NCBI GenBank assembly: GCA_049578545.1
Contig: JBAUMF010000093.1
Span: 1-64,000, forward strand
Direction of reading: 5' to 3'
DNA: 64,000 nucleotides
DNA from: DASQBT01 sp049578545
GTDB taxonomy: Bacteria; Pseudomonadota; Gammaproteobacteria; Burkholderiales; Thiobacillaceae
Position numbers and translations under genes: made by a program. Positions within the stretch are counted from its first letter, which is position 1, and each line of letters begins with the position of its first letter. This document shows positions 16,317-24,873 of this stretch, piece after piece. The notes below the pieces were generated by a model. That model was not told the DNA's origin, searched no databases, and worked only from the letters and a program-made list of their open reading frames with translations.

Positions 16317-18530
16317 TCAGCTCGCCGTCAGCACAGGAACCATGCAGGTTCCGTAGAAATCGTAATGATCGATGGCTTCCAGAATGCCGCGTGCATGGCC
16401 AGCCTTGGCGAAGTAGATTCGTTCCACTTCCGCCAGATTGGACAACTCCTCGTGGTGACGGTTGGCCACGACCACTGCCAGCGTGTTGCCTCGCATCATG
16501 TCCTCGTCTGCCCCGGAACCGCCGGCGGCCAGCACGTGCTCCAAGGGAATGCCCCACTGATCGGCGAACCAGCGCAGGGCGAAACCCTTGGAGGCACGGA
16601 TCGGCAAAACATCAAGATATTGCCCGAAAGAATGGATCACATTCACGGTCTGATCGTTCTGGTGCAGGTGCCGGTTAATCTCCTCCAAGGTGGGGGCCAC
16701 CCGGGGGTCGATGTAATAACTTACCTTGAAACGCCCCTGGTCCTCCTTGGGTTGGCGCTTCAGCCCAGGCAGTTCGTCCAGGATGGCGCGAACCTGCCGG
16801 GGAGTCCAGAGGTGATCGACGTGCCGGATCCATGCCTGGTCGACTTCGTATTCAGGCGCGTAATGGATCTCCGTGCCGAGGCTGGTGATGAGCACGTCGG
16901 GCATGGGGATGCCGTAGCGCCGCATCACCTTGAGGGCTGACTCCAGTGAGCGGCCAGTGGCGATGCCGAAGGACGCGCACTTCCGGTTTTCCCTCACCAC
17001 CCGCACGAAATCGGCGAGGGACTCGGGATCGCCCAGCAGGTTCTGGTCCAGGTCCGTGAAAATGGCTCGATCGTGGTAGAGCTTATGTCGCCGGCGGATT
17101 TCCGGCTGGGCCATCTCCGGCGCATGGCGTTCGAGCAGGGGCCGCAAGGCGGCCAGATAGCGTTCGGCGTGGGCCTGCCAGGAATAATGCCGTTGAACTC
17201 CAAGCAATCCTTCCCTGGCTAGCCGGTGCCAGTTGTCCCTATCCTTCAGTACTTCGATCAAGGCTGCCGCAATGTCCTCCGTGCTCAACGGATCGACCAG
17301 ATAACCGTTGTGACAGTTGCTGATGATGTCCTGCGGACCGCCGTCGGAAGTCGCCACGATGGGCAGACCGCTGGCGGCCGCCTCGATGAGGGTCAGGCCG
17401 AAGGGCTCGGTGAGGGCCGGATTGATGAATACCCCTCCCGAACTTGCGGCCAAGCGGTAAAGCACTGGAATTTCTTCGCGCCGATGATGTTTCGGGTAGG
17501 CCACTTTCCCATAGAGGTCATAGCGATCGATATCCAGCAGCAAGCCTTCCAGCACCAACTGGGCGCCGCTATCCAGGTCGCGGATGTCATCCCGATTGCC
17601 GGCGACCACGATCAGGTTGGCCATGGCCTGGAGCTCAGCCGATTCGCCGTAGGCACGGAGCAGGGTCGGGATGTTCTTGCGCTCATCAGGGCGCGAGATG
17701 GCCAGTATCAATGGCTTGCCGGGATCTGTCAGAAAACGGGCCACTTCCGCCTCAATAGGGGTGTTCCGCTCACTGCCATCCGATGGCTGGAAGCGTGTCA
17801 GGTCGGTACCCGGCGGAATTACCTGCATGCGGGCCGGCTGGTAATGGTCGTAGAGGGCGTACTGCTCTGTCACCTCGCTGGCGGTGGAGGCAATCACCAG
17901 TTCCGCCGCCGCCAGGGTCAGCTCCTCCGCCTCAACCCGGCGAGCCATGTTATAGCGGGCCTCGATCGTGTCCCGCTTGAGGCCGGAGGCCAGGAGTTGC
18001 CGCCGCTTTACCCGGCCAAGGGAATGCGCGGTATGCGCGAGGGACACGCCGAGCAAGTTCGACAGTCGGGTGCCCACGTAGCCGGCATCGGCATAATGGC
18101 TGTGCACCACGTCCGGCACCCGGCCCTCGGACCGCAGGAAGGCAAGCGCGTTATCGGCAAAGGAGTCCAGATGGTCCCACAGTTCCTCCTTGCGGATGTA
18201 GCCCTCCGGCCCCGCATCGATGCGGACAATGCGTGCGTTGGAGGCCAGGTATTCGGCTGGCTGCGCGTAATCCGGGCTGACTTGAGGATCGACCACGCGG
18301 CGGGTCATCAAATCGACCTGGGCCACGCCGCGCAAGGCCGCCAGCGCACGCGCCAGATCGGCGACATACAAAGTCTGCCCGCCCGTGTCCGCATCCCGGC
18401 CCAGCTCGAGGCTGTGGCCGCGAATGAGACCATGGACACTGATCAGCAGAACATACAGGCCTTGTCGATCATCCGGCGGGGTCGGTGCGGAGGCGGGGGA
18501 AGATGACATCATCGCCGTGAAATCCCACAC
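16317..18530 (-). CDS. Sucrose-phosphate synthase with C-terminal SPP-like domain
   Basis: The 737-residue protein has a GT4 glycosyltransferase part (about 20-470) with ISVHGLIRGHSLELGRDADTGGQ, AHSLGRVKR, LAISRPDERKNI and EPFGLTLIEAAASGLP. A HAD-like domain follows (about 480-737). It joins UDP-glucose and fructose-6-phosphate. In the HAD part the nucleophile motif is D-L-D-Q-N instead of D-x-D-x-T, and the fourth motif is GGSGADEDM where the separate phosphatase has GDSGNDM, so the domain is probably not catalytic. The open frame begins at GTG 18530. ATG codons at 18512 and 18509 are equally possible. A sigma-70 promoter lies upstream. Confidence 0.93.
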   Translation of the reverse strand: MWDFTAMMSSSPASAPTPPDDRQGLYVLLISVHGLIRGHSLELGRDADTGGQTLYVADLARALAALRGVAQVDLMTRRVVDPQVSPDYAQPAEYLASNARIVRIDAGPEGYIRKEELWDHLDSFADNALAFLRSEGRVPDVVHSHYADAGYVGTRLSNLLGVSLAHTAHSLGRVKRRQLLASGLKRDTIEARYNMARRVEAEELTLAAAELVIASTASEVTEQYALYDHYQPARMQVIPPGTDLTRFQPSDGSERNTPIEAEVARFLTDPGKPLILAISRPDERKNIPTLLRAYGESAELQAMANLIVVAGNRDDIRDLDSGAQLVLEGLLLDIDRYDLYGKVAYPKHHRREEIPVLYRLAASSGGVFINPALTEPFGLTLIEAAASGLPIVATSDGGPQDIISNCHNGYLVDPLSTEDIAAALIEVLKDRDNWHRLAREGLLGVQRHYSWQAHAERYLAALRPLLERHAPEMAQPEIRRRHKLYHDRAIFTDLDQNLLGDPESLADFVRVVRENRKCASFGIATGRSLESALKVMRRYGIPMPDVLITSLGTEIHYAPEYEVDQAWIRHVDHLWTPRQVRAILDELPGLKRQPKEDQGRFKVSYYIDPRVAPTLEEINRHLHQNDQTVNVIHSFGQYLDVLPIRASKGFALRWFADQWGIPLEHVLAAGGSGADEDMMRGNTLAVVVANRHHEELSNLAEVERIYFAKAGHARGILEAIDHYDFYGTCMVPVLTAS

Positions 18531-18595
18531 TTGCTGGAGTGGGGAAGAATTTCGAGGCCTCCGCGAGAGAGGAATGTGCTCGAATTCATGGCCTT

Positions 18596-18624
18596 ATTCT
18601 ACATTTCGACGCAGCTCCTGACAA
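18596..18624 (-). promoter_or_regulatory. Sigma-70 promoter of the sucrose operon
   Basis: On the minus strand TTGTCA (18619-18624) and TAGAAT (18596-18601) are separated by exactly 17 nt. Each differs from consensus by one base. The predicted transcript would start near 18589, about 60 nt ahead of the sucrose-phosphate synthase start. Confidence 0.7.
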
Positions 18625-19179
18625 ACTGGCCCGATCTGGCCTGAAGTTGGCAAGCCAATGAATGCGCCGCACTTCTATCCGCCATTAGCACGTCACCCAG
18701 GCTTTATATTGTTCTGTTCAGCTGGCCTGGTGAATCATTTCAAGTACCCCGAACATGCGGATTCGTGCCACCAGCTGCGGGTGTCGAGTACGAAATCGCT
18801 CTCTGAAATCAGTTGCCAATCGCCTTGCAAGCAGCATCAAGACAACAGGCTGGCGAATCTTGTGGAGAATGCTCAAGAGAATGTGGAGGGGGCACGCATA
18901 AATCATGGGCTGCAGCCTTTCATGGCTGATTCTGTTGTCGCCTCCAGTCGCAAGTTTCGGTCAAAGCATGTTATTTTGTGGATCATTGTTAGCGGATGGT
19001 TCTTGTGTCGTTTGCCAAGATCTTGCGGAAGTTTTCAACGGGGCCGACGCCGGTTGAGCTGGCAGCAATAACATAGAAATTCGCGACGAAGCCGTCCAGA
19101 TTTAATGATTTTCCTTGTGCGGTGCTGCGGCCGCGCACTGTCCATGTCTGATCGCAGCAAATTTCCTGGAGAGATGAGC
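18625..19179. other. Intergenic region without a confident gene
   Basis: This gap lies between the divergent sucrose operon and the gene at 19180. Open frames exist on both strands, including a 137-codon plus frame from 18658 and a 49-codon minus frame 18989-19138 that reads protein-like near its end. None has a good ribosome-binding site or a recognisable family. It may hold decayed coding sequence. Confidence 0.4.
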
Positions 19180-19752
19180 ATGACTGAAACCAATATGAGT
19201 AATCAAGAAGACGGCACGATGGGATTCTGGCATAGCTATCGGCTGCCGATTATCGTCGCCGCGATCGCTGTCGCGATCATAGCCTGGCTGTCTATCTCGA
19301 AGGTTGTGGCGGTGCGTCATGTGGAGGATGCCGCTGCCGCCCAGCGCGCTGAGCTGGTGAAGCAGGCCGCGTCTCAACAGACGGAGAGGGTAAGGCAGTC
19401 ATTGCTGATGTTCAGCGTACCAATGGGGTGGGCGCTTCGGCGTGAAATGATGGCGGAGAACCTCGATCAGGTAAATCAGTACGTGACTGATCTGGTGAAG
19501 CTGAAAGGCTTCGAGGAGGTGGTGGTGGCGAAGACAGACGGGTCGATTGTTGTAGCCAGCGACCGCAAGCATGTGGGCGCCGCCTTCAGCAGCCTCTTTC
19601 CCGAACGTTACCTGAGTGCTGACAAGATCAGCGTTGAAGAAACGGCGCCCGGAAAATGGCTGGTCATGGTTCCCATCATGGGGCTGAATGCGCGGCTGGG
19701 TACCGTTGCGATCGAGTACGAGACGCCACCTTCATCCACGCTGGGCCAGTAG
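19180..19752 (+). CDS. Membrane-anchored sensor-like protein of unknown family
   Basis: A 190-residue protein with a short cytoplasmic N-terminus, one hydrophobic helix (about 17-37) and a periplasmic part. That part starts with a Gln/Ala/Glu-rich helix (AAAAQRAELVKQAASQQTERV) and continues as an alpha/beta region with FEEVVVAKTDGSIVVASDRKHVG. This resembles the extracytoplasmic PAS/Cache-like half of a receptor, without a cytoplasmic signalling domain. I selected ATG 19180 because GGAG at 19168-19171 is 8 nt away. ATG 19174 is the alternative. Function unknown. Confidence 0.7.
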   Translation: MTETNMSNQEDGTMGFWHSYRLPIIVAAIAVAIIAWLSISKVVAVRHVEDAAAAQRAELVKQAASQQTERVRQSLLMFSVPMGWALRREMMAENLDQVNQYVTDLVKLKGFEEVVVAKTDGSIVVASDRKHVGAAFSSLFPERYLSADKISVEETAPGKWLVMVPIMGLNARLGTVAIEYETPPSSTLGQ

Positions 19753-20094
19753 CCCCCGATAAGGCCTCGCGCCTTGCAGGCGATTGATTTCGCACCTCCT
19801 GCAGCCTGAAGCCGCTCGTAGTCGCCATCGTCAACCCAGCCCCGGGGGGCCGCCCGCGCAGTCCTGCCCAGCGCGCGTTCAATGCCAAGTCTCATGGCAA
19901 ACCTCCAACCCCAGCCTGATGGACGTCGAAGATGAGTACGCGGCCGCCATGTCGCCAATTCAATGCATGCGTGACTTCATTGCCATGGTGGCGCCGTTCG
20001 TCAATGCGGGCATTACGTGATTGAAGCCGGGTCAATGCAGGTTATGACCAGGATCGCAAAGCCCTGATCAGGTTACAGAAAGGGGGTGGCTGAG
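19753..20094. other. Intergenic region, no confident gene
   Basis: No supported gene. A minus-strand frame starting at 19893 behind GGAGGT runs 97 codons but is antisense to the end of the preceding gene and matches nothing I know. A short plus frame ends at 20020. Confidence 0.4.
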
Positions 20095-20211
20095 ATGCCA
20101 CGGGTGGATTTGGAATCTTCTTCCGGGGAGGACAATGTGTCGGAGGTGGATATTCCCTTTAGCCTGGGAAATACCAAGGGGCATAATGGCTTCCCAGGGA
20201 GGAAGCCATGA
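20095..20211 (+). CDS. Putative 38-residue peptide translationally coupled to the DUF389 gene
   Basis: An ATG preceded by AGGGGG opens a frame of 38 codons, rich in Asp, Glu, Ser and Gly, whose TGA overlaps the ATG of the next gene (ATGA at 20208-20211). The overlap and ribosome-binding site argue that it is translated, possibly to couple or tune translation of the downstream membrane protein. It has no recognisable domain and may be only a leader frame. Confidence 0.35.
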   Translation: MPRVDLESSSGEDNVSEVDIPFSLGNTKGHNGFPGRKP

Positions 20212-21185
20212 AGCTTGTCGAGGTCAATGCCGATTCCGGCAATATCGATACTGTCGCTGGCATTGCAGAAAAGAACGAAGCGGCTGACTTTCGCCTCGGT
20301 TACAAGGGAGAGGACGGGCGCCAGATCATGCGCATTCTGGTCGCCGACGACCGGGCACAGGCCGTGCTCGATGCCCTGCAGAAATCCTTGGGGACGGACC
20401 CCAACGCACGCATCGTGGTCATCGGAGTCGAAGCCGCATTACCCCGGCCGCCAGAGAAAGAGCGCACCAAGCAAGAATCCGCCACCGCGATCCGCGAGAC
20501 GCTGTATGGCGATATCGAGAGAAGCGCCCGGCTCGACGTCAACTTCATTATCCTCGTCATCCTTTCAACCATTGTTGCTTCCATCGGTCTGATCGAAGAC
20601 AACGTGGCAGTGGTAATCGGCGCCATGGTGATCGCCCCGCTGCTTGGACCCAATCTGGCGCTGGGCCTGGGGACAGCCCTGGGCGACACTGGCTTGATGT
20701 GGAAGGCCACGCGTACCAATGGCGTGAGTATAGGCCTGGCCTTCCTGCTCGCCCTTGCCGTCGGGCTGATCTGGCCATTTGATTTCCACAGCCACGAATT
20801 GATGGCGCGTACGGACGTGGGACTGGATTCGGTGGCGCTTGCTCTTGCCTCCGGCGCGGCAGCTGTGCTGTCGATCACCACCGGGCTTTCAAGCGTGCTG
20901 GTCGGCGTGATGGTCGCGGTGGCGCTGCTGCCGCCTACGGCCACACTGGGACTCATGCTCGGCGCGGGGCAGTATCAGCATGCGCTTGGCGCCGCGCTGC
21001 TGCTTGCGGTGAATATCGTGTGTGTCAATCTTTCGGCCAAGGTGGTCTTTCTGGCCAAGGGGATTCATCCACGCACGTGGTGGGAGAAGAAGAAGGCCAA
21101 GCGGGCCATGGCCATATATCTATTGATCTGGGCTGCTTCTCTGGCGCTACTTGTGGCGGTGATCTACATGCGCGGCCATCATTGA
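20208..21185 (+). CDS. DUF389 (TIGR00341) membrane protein
   Basis: The 325-residue protein has a soluble N-terminal domain (about 1-90) and a membrane part of six or more helices with ASIGLIEDNVAVVIGAMVIAPLLGP and SSVLVGVMVAVALLPPTATLG, the hallmark repeats of DUF389. The family is widespread in bacteria and its transport or sensing role is not established. GGAGG stands just upstream of the ATG. The start overlaps a 38-codon frame. Length and motif order are normal. Confidence 0.9.
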   Translation: MKLVEVNADSGNIDTVAGIAEKNEAADFRLGYKGEDGRQIMRILVADDRAQAVLDALQKSLGTDPNARIVVIGVEAALPRPPEKERTKQESATAIRETLYGDIERSARLDVNFIILVILSTIVASIGLIEDNVAVVIGAMVIAPLLGPNLALGLGTALGDTGLMWKATRTNGVSIGLAFLLALAVGLIWPFDFHSHELMARTDVGLDSVALALASGAAAVLSITTGLSSVLVGVMVAVALLPPTATLGLMLGAGQYQHALGAALLLAVNIVCVNLSAKVVFLAKGIHPRTWWEKKKAKRAMAIYLLIWAASLALLVAVIYMRGHH

Positions 21186-21372
21186 TGCATGTTGCGGACG
21201 TTGCTTCCTCGGGTCCCGAGTTGGCAGCTTGTTCTTGGCCTCGGCATCAGACGCAAGAACACGTTTCAGCGGCTAGTTGCGTTTGAACTGATGCTGGAGT
21301 CGATGCTGATCCAAGGAGTCCTGTCGATCGTCGATGACTCGGCTCATCCAATGTCATCTGCCAAAACCGTCC

Positions 21373-21405
21373 GCTAATTCTGCCCTAATTCTTTATCGTT
21401 ATATT
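21373..21405 (+). promoter_or_regulatory. OmpR-family direct-repeat box with -10 element (box A)
   Basis: GCTAATTCTGCCCTAATTCT (21373-21392) is a direct repeat of CTAATTCT at 11-nt period. Seven nt later comes TATATT (21400-21405). The 11-nt period is that of OmpR-class regulator sites, for example the PmrA box of two CTTAA half sites. The same box occurs at 30586. It would drive the PAP2 remnant and the response-regulator/RND genes behind it. Confidence 0.6.
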
Positions 21406-21406
21406 C

Positions 21407-21790
21407 TTGCCCATCAGTCAGCTGATCGGTCTGGTCTGGCATTACCCACGGCGCTTTGAAACTGGAACAGGCCGAGCCCTGATTCCACATGTCCAGGATA
21501 TCTCGTTTGCAAGCGATCATCTGACCTTGACCTGGGCTGTCGCATTCAGTCTGCTGCTGCACGAGCAGACCAGACTCGCCGGGTTGGCGCTGGGCTTCTG
21601 GTTGCATGGGGCGTACCTGTCTCGGTGTGCATTTTCCGCCGGAGAGGATCGGGTCTGCATGGGTGTCTGTAGGTTGTGCATGGTTCATCCTGGACCAGGA
21701 AGATCGGCTGGTCCTGCCAGTGATGACTCGCTCGCTTCCGCGCTATCGAACGGGGTGTGCTGGTTTGATCCGCCGGGGCCGGGTGCGAGA
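21407..21790 (+). pseudogene. PAP2-family undecaprenyl-diphosphatase (YbjG/BcrC-like), frameshifted remnant
   Basis: One frame reads QLIGLVWHYPRRF, ALIPHVQDISFASDHLTLTWAVAF and LAGLALGF, matching phosphatase motifs of BcrC/YbjG-type PAP2 enzymes. Near 21600 the match moves to another frame, reading GRTCLGVHFPPERIGSAW in place of the usual R-x-YLGVHFPxDxxG. The first two helices are missing. The frameshift and the lost N-terminus make it non-functional. It lies directly behind regulatory box A, consistent with former control by the adjacent response regulator. Confidence 0.7.
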
Positions 21791-21821
21791 ATGAACAAAA
21801 TTGTAACTTGCGAGAATAGTG

Positions 21822-22502
21822 ATGCGCATTTTGCTTGTTGAAGATGACCCCATGATCGGAGAAGCGGTATCCGTCGCCCTAAAGGATGCCGCTTATGCCG
21901 TGGATTGGGTCAAGGATGGCGCCACGGCGAGCCGCGTCCTGGAAAACACCGAGCACCAGGCGGTGCTGCTCGACCTCGGCCTGCCAAGGCGCGACGGGCT
22001 GGACGTGCTGCGGCGCCTGCGCCAGGCAGGCAACCCGGTTCCGGTTATCATCATCACCGCCCGCGACAGCGTGGAAGACCGCATCAAAGGGCTGGATTTT
22101 GGCGCGGATGACTACCTGGTCAAGCCATTCGATGTCAACGAACTGCTCGCACGGTTGCGCGCGATCATACGCCGCAAGGGCGGGCAGGCAGTACCGGTGC
22201 TTACCAATGGCAGGGTGAGTCTTGATCCTGCAACCCGCGAAGCACGTTGCGGAGACACTGTGGAGATTCTCAGCGCGCGCGAGTTTGCGCTGTTGCAGGC
22301 GCTGTTGTTGCGCCCGGGAGTGATTCTCACCCGCCATGAACTGGAAGAACGCATCTACGGATGGAACGAGGAAGTGGAGAGCAATGCCGTCGATTTTCTG
22401 ATCCACGGCGTGCGCAGGAAGCTTGGCGCTGATGTGATCAAGAATGTGCGCGGCGCAGGATGGATGGTGACGCGGGTCGACGAGAAAGCAGGCGAGAAAT
22501 GA
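21822..22502 (+). CDS. Response regulator, OmpR/QseB/PmrA type
   Basis: The 226-residue regulator has a receiver domain with acidic pair EDD (7-9), phosphoacceptor Asp51 in VLLDLGLP and Lys in DDYLVKPFD. A winged-helix DNA-binding domain follows with LSAREFALLQALL and the recognition helix region SNAVDFLIHGVRRKLG. It most resembles QseB/PmrA regulators. No kinase follows. The next gene starts in the stop codon (ATGA 22499-22502) and begins an RND efflux operon. The nearest orphan kinase is 12 kb away at 34316. The ATG at 21822 gives the usual MRILLVEDD start. Confidence 0.93.
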   Translation: MRILLVEDDPMIGEAVSVALKDAAYAVDWVKDGATASRVLENTEHQAVLLDLGLPRRDGLDVLRRLRQAGNPVPVIIITARDSVEDRIKGLDFGADDYLVKPFDVNELLARLRAIIRRKGGQAVPVLTNGRVSLDPATREARCGDTVEILSAREFALLQALLLRPGVILTRHELEERIYGWNEEVESNAVDFLIHGVRRKLGADVIKNVRGAGWMVTRVDEKAGEK

Positions 22503-23854
22503 ATGCTCGATCCATTCTCGGCGTGGTGATCCTGGGCCTTTCCGGTTGCGCAAGTTATGCGCCGAGATCGCTTCCCGAGCGCGTGAATTTGCCACAGTCC
22601 GCCTCTGCCATTTCGGTGGAGCCGGCGCAGCTTCCTTTCCGCAGGCTTTCCGCTCACCCATTCAACCCCGCAGACGGCCTCGACATGGACGAAGTCGCGA
22701 TGCTGGCGGTGGTGAACAATCCACAGCTCAGACAAGCACGAGATGGTTTGGGCATTGCCCGTGCCCAGTCGTTTGCTGCCGGGTTACTGCCTGATCCTCA
22801 ATTGGGTATTACTTCCGACCATCCTACCAATGGCACGACAGGCAACACCAACGCCTTCAACTTCAACCTGAGTTACGATGTCAACGCTTTGATACTGCGC
22901 TCCTCCCGGTCCGGCGCCGCAACAGCGGAACAACAGCGGGTGAACCTGGAGTTGCTGTGGCAAGAATGGCAGGTGGTCAGCCAGGCGCGTCTGCTGTTCA
23001 CCCGCCTTACCGCGCAGCAGCATTTACTGACTCATCTGGAGCACGCACGCACATTGCTGGCTGAACGCTACAAGCTCAGCCAGCAAGCGCTGGCGGCAGG
23101 CAATGTTACGCTTGATTTCGCCAGCGCCGAGCTGGCTGCCTTGCAGAATGTCGAGCGTCAGATCAACGAACTGGAACGCAGCCGCCTGCAAGACCGCGCC
23201 AGCCTGAATGCCTTGCTGGGGCTCGCGCCCGGCGTGCCACTGGATCTGGTAGGCGAGCCAGCGCCGGCGGTTATCGATGCGGCTGGCGTGCGCCTCGCTC
23301 TCGAGCATCGCCTCAACCAGCGTCCGGACTTGCAGGCCTTGCAGGCGGGCTACCACTCAGAGGAGGAAAAATTCCGTGGAGCCGTGCTGGCACAATTTCC
23401 GACGTTGAACGTGGGGGTCACGCGCGCCCGCGATACCAGCGGGCTCTATACCCTGGGTTTCGGCCTGAGTTTGAGCCTGCCCATCTTCAACGCCAATCGC
23501 GGCAACGTCGCCATCGAAAAAGCGACGCGCAGGAAACTTTACGATGAATATCAGGACAGGCTCAACAGCGCGTACAGTGAAATCGACACGGTGCTAGCAA
23601 ATCTGCCCTTGCTGCGAGGCCAGTTGCAGCGCACCCAGGAGGGAGTGGCTGAACTCGATACGGTGGCAAATCGTGCCGAGGCGGCGTATCGCGCAGGCAA
23701 CATGACCGCACCCGACTATGTGCGGCTGCAAACCACACTGCTGGACAAACAGACTGAAGCCATCAATCTGCAGGAGGCGTTGATGGAGCAACAGATCGCG
23801 CTGGAAACCCTTATGGGTCCGGATCTTCCCGAACAGAACAGGAGCGCACAATGA
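22499..23854 (+). CDS. TolC/NodT-family outer-membrane efflux lipoprotein
   Basis: The 451-residue protein begins with a lipoprotein signal ending LGLSGCASY (lipid-attachment Cys about 17). It has the alternating long helices and repeat pattern of outer-membrane efflux proteins, with DPQLGIT, GFGLSLSLPIF and RAEAAYRAGNMTAPDYVRLQTTLLDKQ. It forms the exit duct of the pump encoded by the next two genes. The start overlaps the regulator stop by 4 nt and the stop overlaps the next gene by 4 nt. Confidence 0.9.
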   Translation: MNARSILGVVILGLSGCASYAPRSLPERVNLPQSASAISVEPAQLPFRRLSAHPFNPADGLDMDEVAMLAVVNNPQLRQARDGLGIARAQSFAAGLLPDPQLGITSDHPTNGTTGNTNAFNFNLSYDVNALILRSSRSGAATAEQQRVNLELLWQEWQVVSQARLLFTRLTAQQHLLTHLEHARTLLAERYKLSQQALAAGNVTLDFASAELAALQNVERQINELERSRLQDRASLNALLGLAPGVPLDLVGEPAPAVIDAAGVRLALEHRLNQRPDLQALQAGYHSEEEKFRGAVLAQFPTLNVGVTRARDTSGLYTLGFGLSLSLPIFNANRGNVAIEKATRRKLYDEYQDRLNSAYSEIDTVLANLPLLRGQLQRTQEGVAELDTVANRAEAAYRAGNMTAPDYVRLQTTLLDKQTEAINLQEALMEQQIALETLMGPDLPEQNRSAQ

Positions 23855-24873
23855 ACAAGCATTATGAAATACTATTGCCGCTCCTGCTGCTGTCGGCAAG
23901 TCAGGCTTTCGCCGTCGATACCCCCAGCGTGCAGGTGGAAACGGCAGCGCTGAAGCAGCAAGCGATGTCGGATACAGTCTCTGGTTACGGTGTCGTGTCA
24001 CCCGATACACGCAGCCTGCAAACCATCAGCCTGCCGCGCCCGGGTCAGATTGTGAGCCTGCGGGTAAGCCTCGGCCAGGCCGTCAAACAGGGTTCAACGC
24101 TGCTGCAATTTGGCACCAGCGCCGATGCCGCGCTGAATTACCAGCAGGCTTTCCAGGCCGTTAATTTTGCACGCGACGAATCGGCGCGGGTCGAACAGCT
24201 TGTAAGCCAGCAGCTGGCCACCCAGTCTCAGCTCGCCGTGGCCAGGAAGTCCCTGGCGGATGCCGAGGCCAACTTGCGCGGTCAGGAAAGAATCGGCGCT
24301 GGCCGGGCGCTGGAGCAGGTTGTCGCGCCATTTGACGGTATCGTGGTGGCCATGCAGGCGGCACAGGGCGACCGCCTGGCGGCCGGCGCGCCAGTGCTGC
24401 AACTGGCGCGCGCTGGCGGGCAGCGCGTCTTGATGGGGGTGGAGCCGGATGATGTACGGCGCGTCCGCCCCGGCATGTCCGTCAGCGTGAATCCAGTGTT
24501 CAGCACCGGACTCAAGGTGGCAGGACGGGTCGCCCAGGTGTTCGGCATGATCAATCCGCAAACCCAGCTGGTGGATGTGCTGGTGGAAGTTTCCGGCGAC
24601 AGATTGATGCCTGGCACGCGGGTGCGCGCGGAAATCGAAATTTCCCGGCAAACCCAATGGGCCGTGCCGCGTTCGGCGGTATTGCGCGATGCCCATGGCG
24701 CCTATCTATTCCAGGTAACGGGAGGCAAGGCACGCCGTATCAATGTGCAAACCGGTCTGGAGAGCAAGGGCATGATTGCCGTGGAGGGCGACTTCAACCC
24801 CGGGCAACCCGTGGTAAGCCTGGGCAACTATGAGTTGCAGAATGGCATGGCGGTGCGAGGGAGTGGGCGATGA
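23851..24873 (+). CDS. RND efflux periplasmic adaptor (membrane fusion protein)
   Basis: The 340-residue protein has a signal peptide ending ASQAFA, a lipoyl/barrel-sandwich half (PGQIVSLRVSLGQAVKQGSTLL), a coiled-coil hairpin (about 90-140), the second lipoyl half (VVAPFDGIVVAMQAAQGDRLAAGAPVLQLA) and a beta-barrel. It links the inner-membrane pump to the TolC-like channel. Four-base overlaps at both ends place it in the efflux operon. It lacks an obvious metal-binding tail, so substrate cannot be inferred. Confidence 0.92.
   Translation: MNKHYEILLPLLLLSASQAFAVDTPSVQVETAALKQQAMSDTVSGYGVVSPDTRSLQTISLPRPGQIVSLRVSLGQAVKQGSTLLQFGTSADAALNYQQAFQAVNFARDESARVEQLVSQQLATQSQLAVARKSLADAEANLRGQERIGAGRALEQVVAPFDGIVVAMQAAQGDRLAAGAPVLQLARAGGQRVLMGVEPDDVRRVRPGMSVSVNPVFSTGLKVAGRVAQVFGMINPQTQLVDVLVEVSGDRLMPGTRVRAEIEISRQTQWAVPRSAVLRDAHGAYLFQVTGGKARRINVQTGLESKGMIAVEGDFNPGQPVVSLGNYELQNGMAVRGSGR

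Noticed and set aside
18658..19071. 137-codon plus-strand frame upstream of the sensor-like gene
   Set aside because: No ribosome-binding site, no recognisable motif and irregular composition. The lac-like CACCCAGGCTTTATA near 18693 has no convincing -10 partner and no gene to serve.
18989..19138. 49-codon minus-strand frame ending VENFRKILANDTRTIR
   Set aside because: It reads protein-like but has only a GTG without a ribosome-binding site and I recognise no family. It may be decayed sequence, and the evidence is too weak to annotate.
19608..19893. Minus-strand frame with a good GGAGGT before ATG
   Set aside because: More than half is antisense to the end of the gene at 19180, and the unique part matches nothing known.
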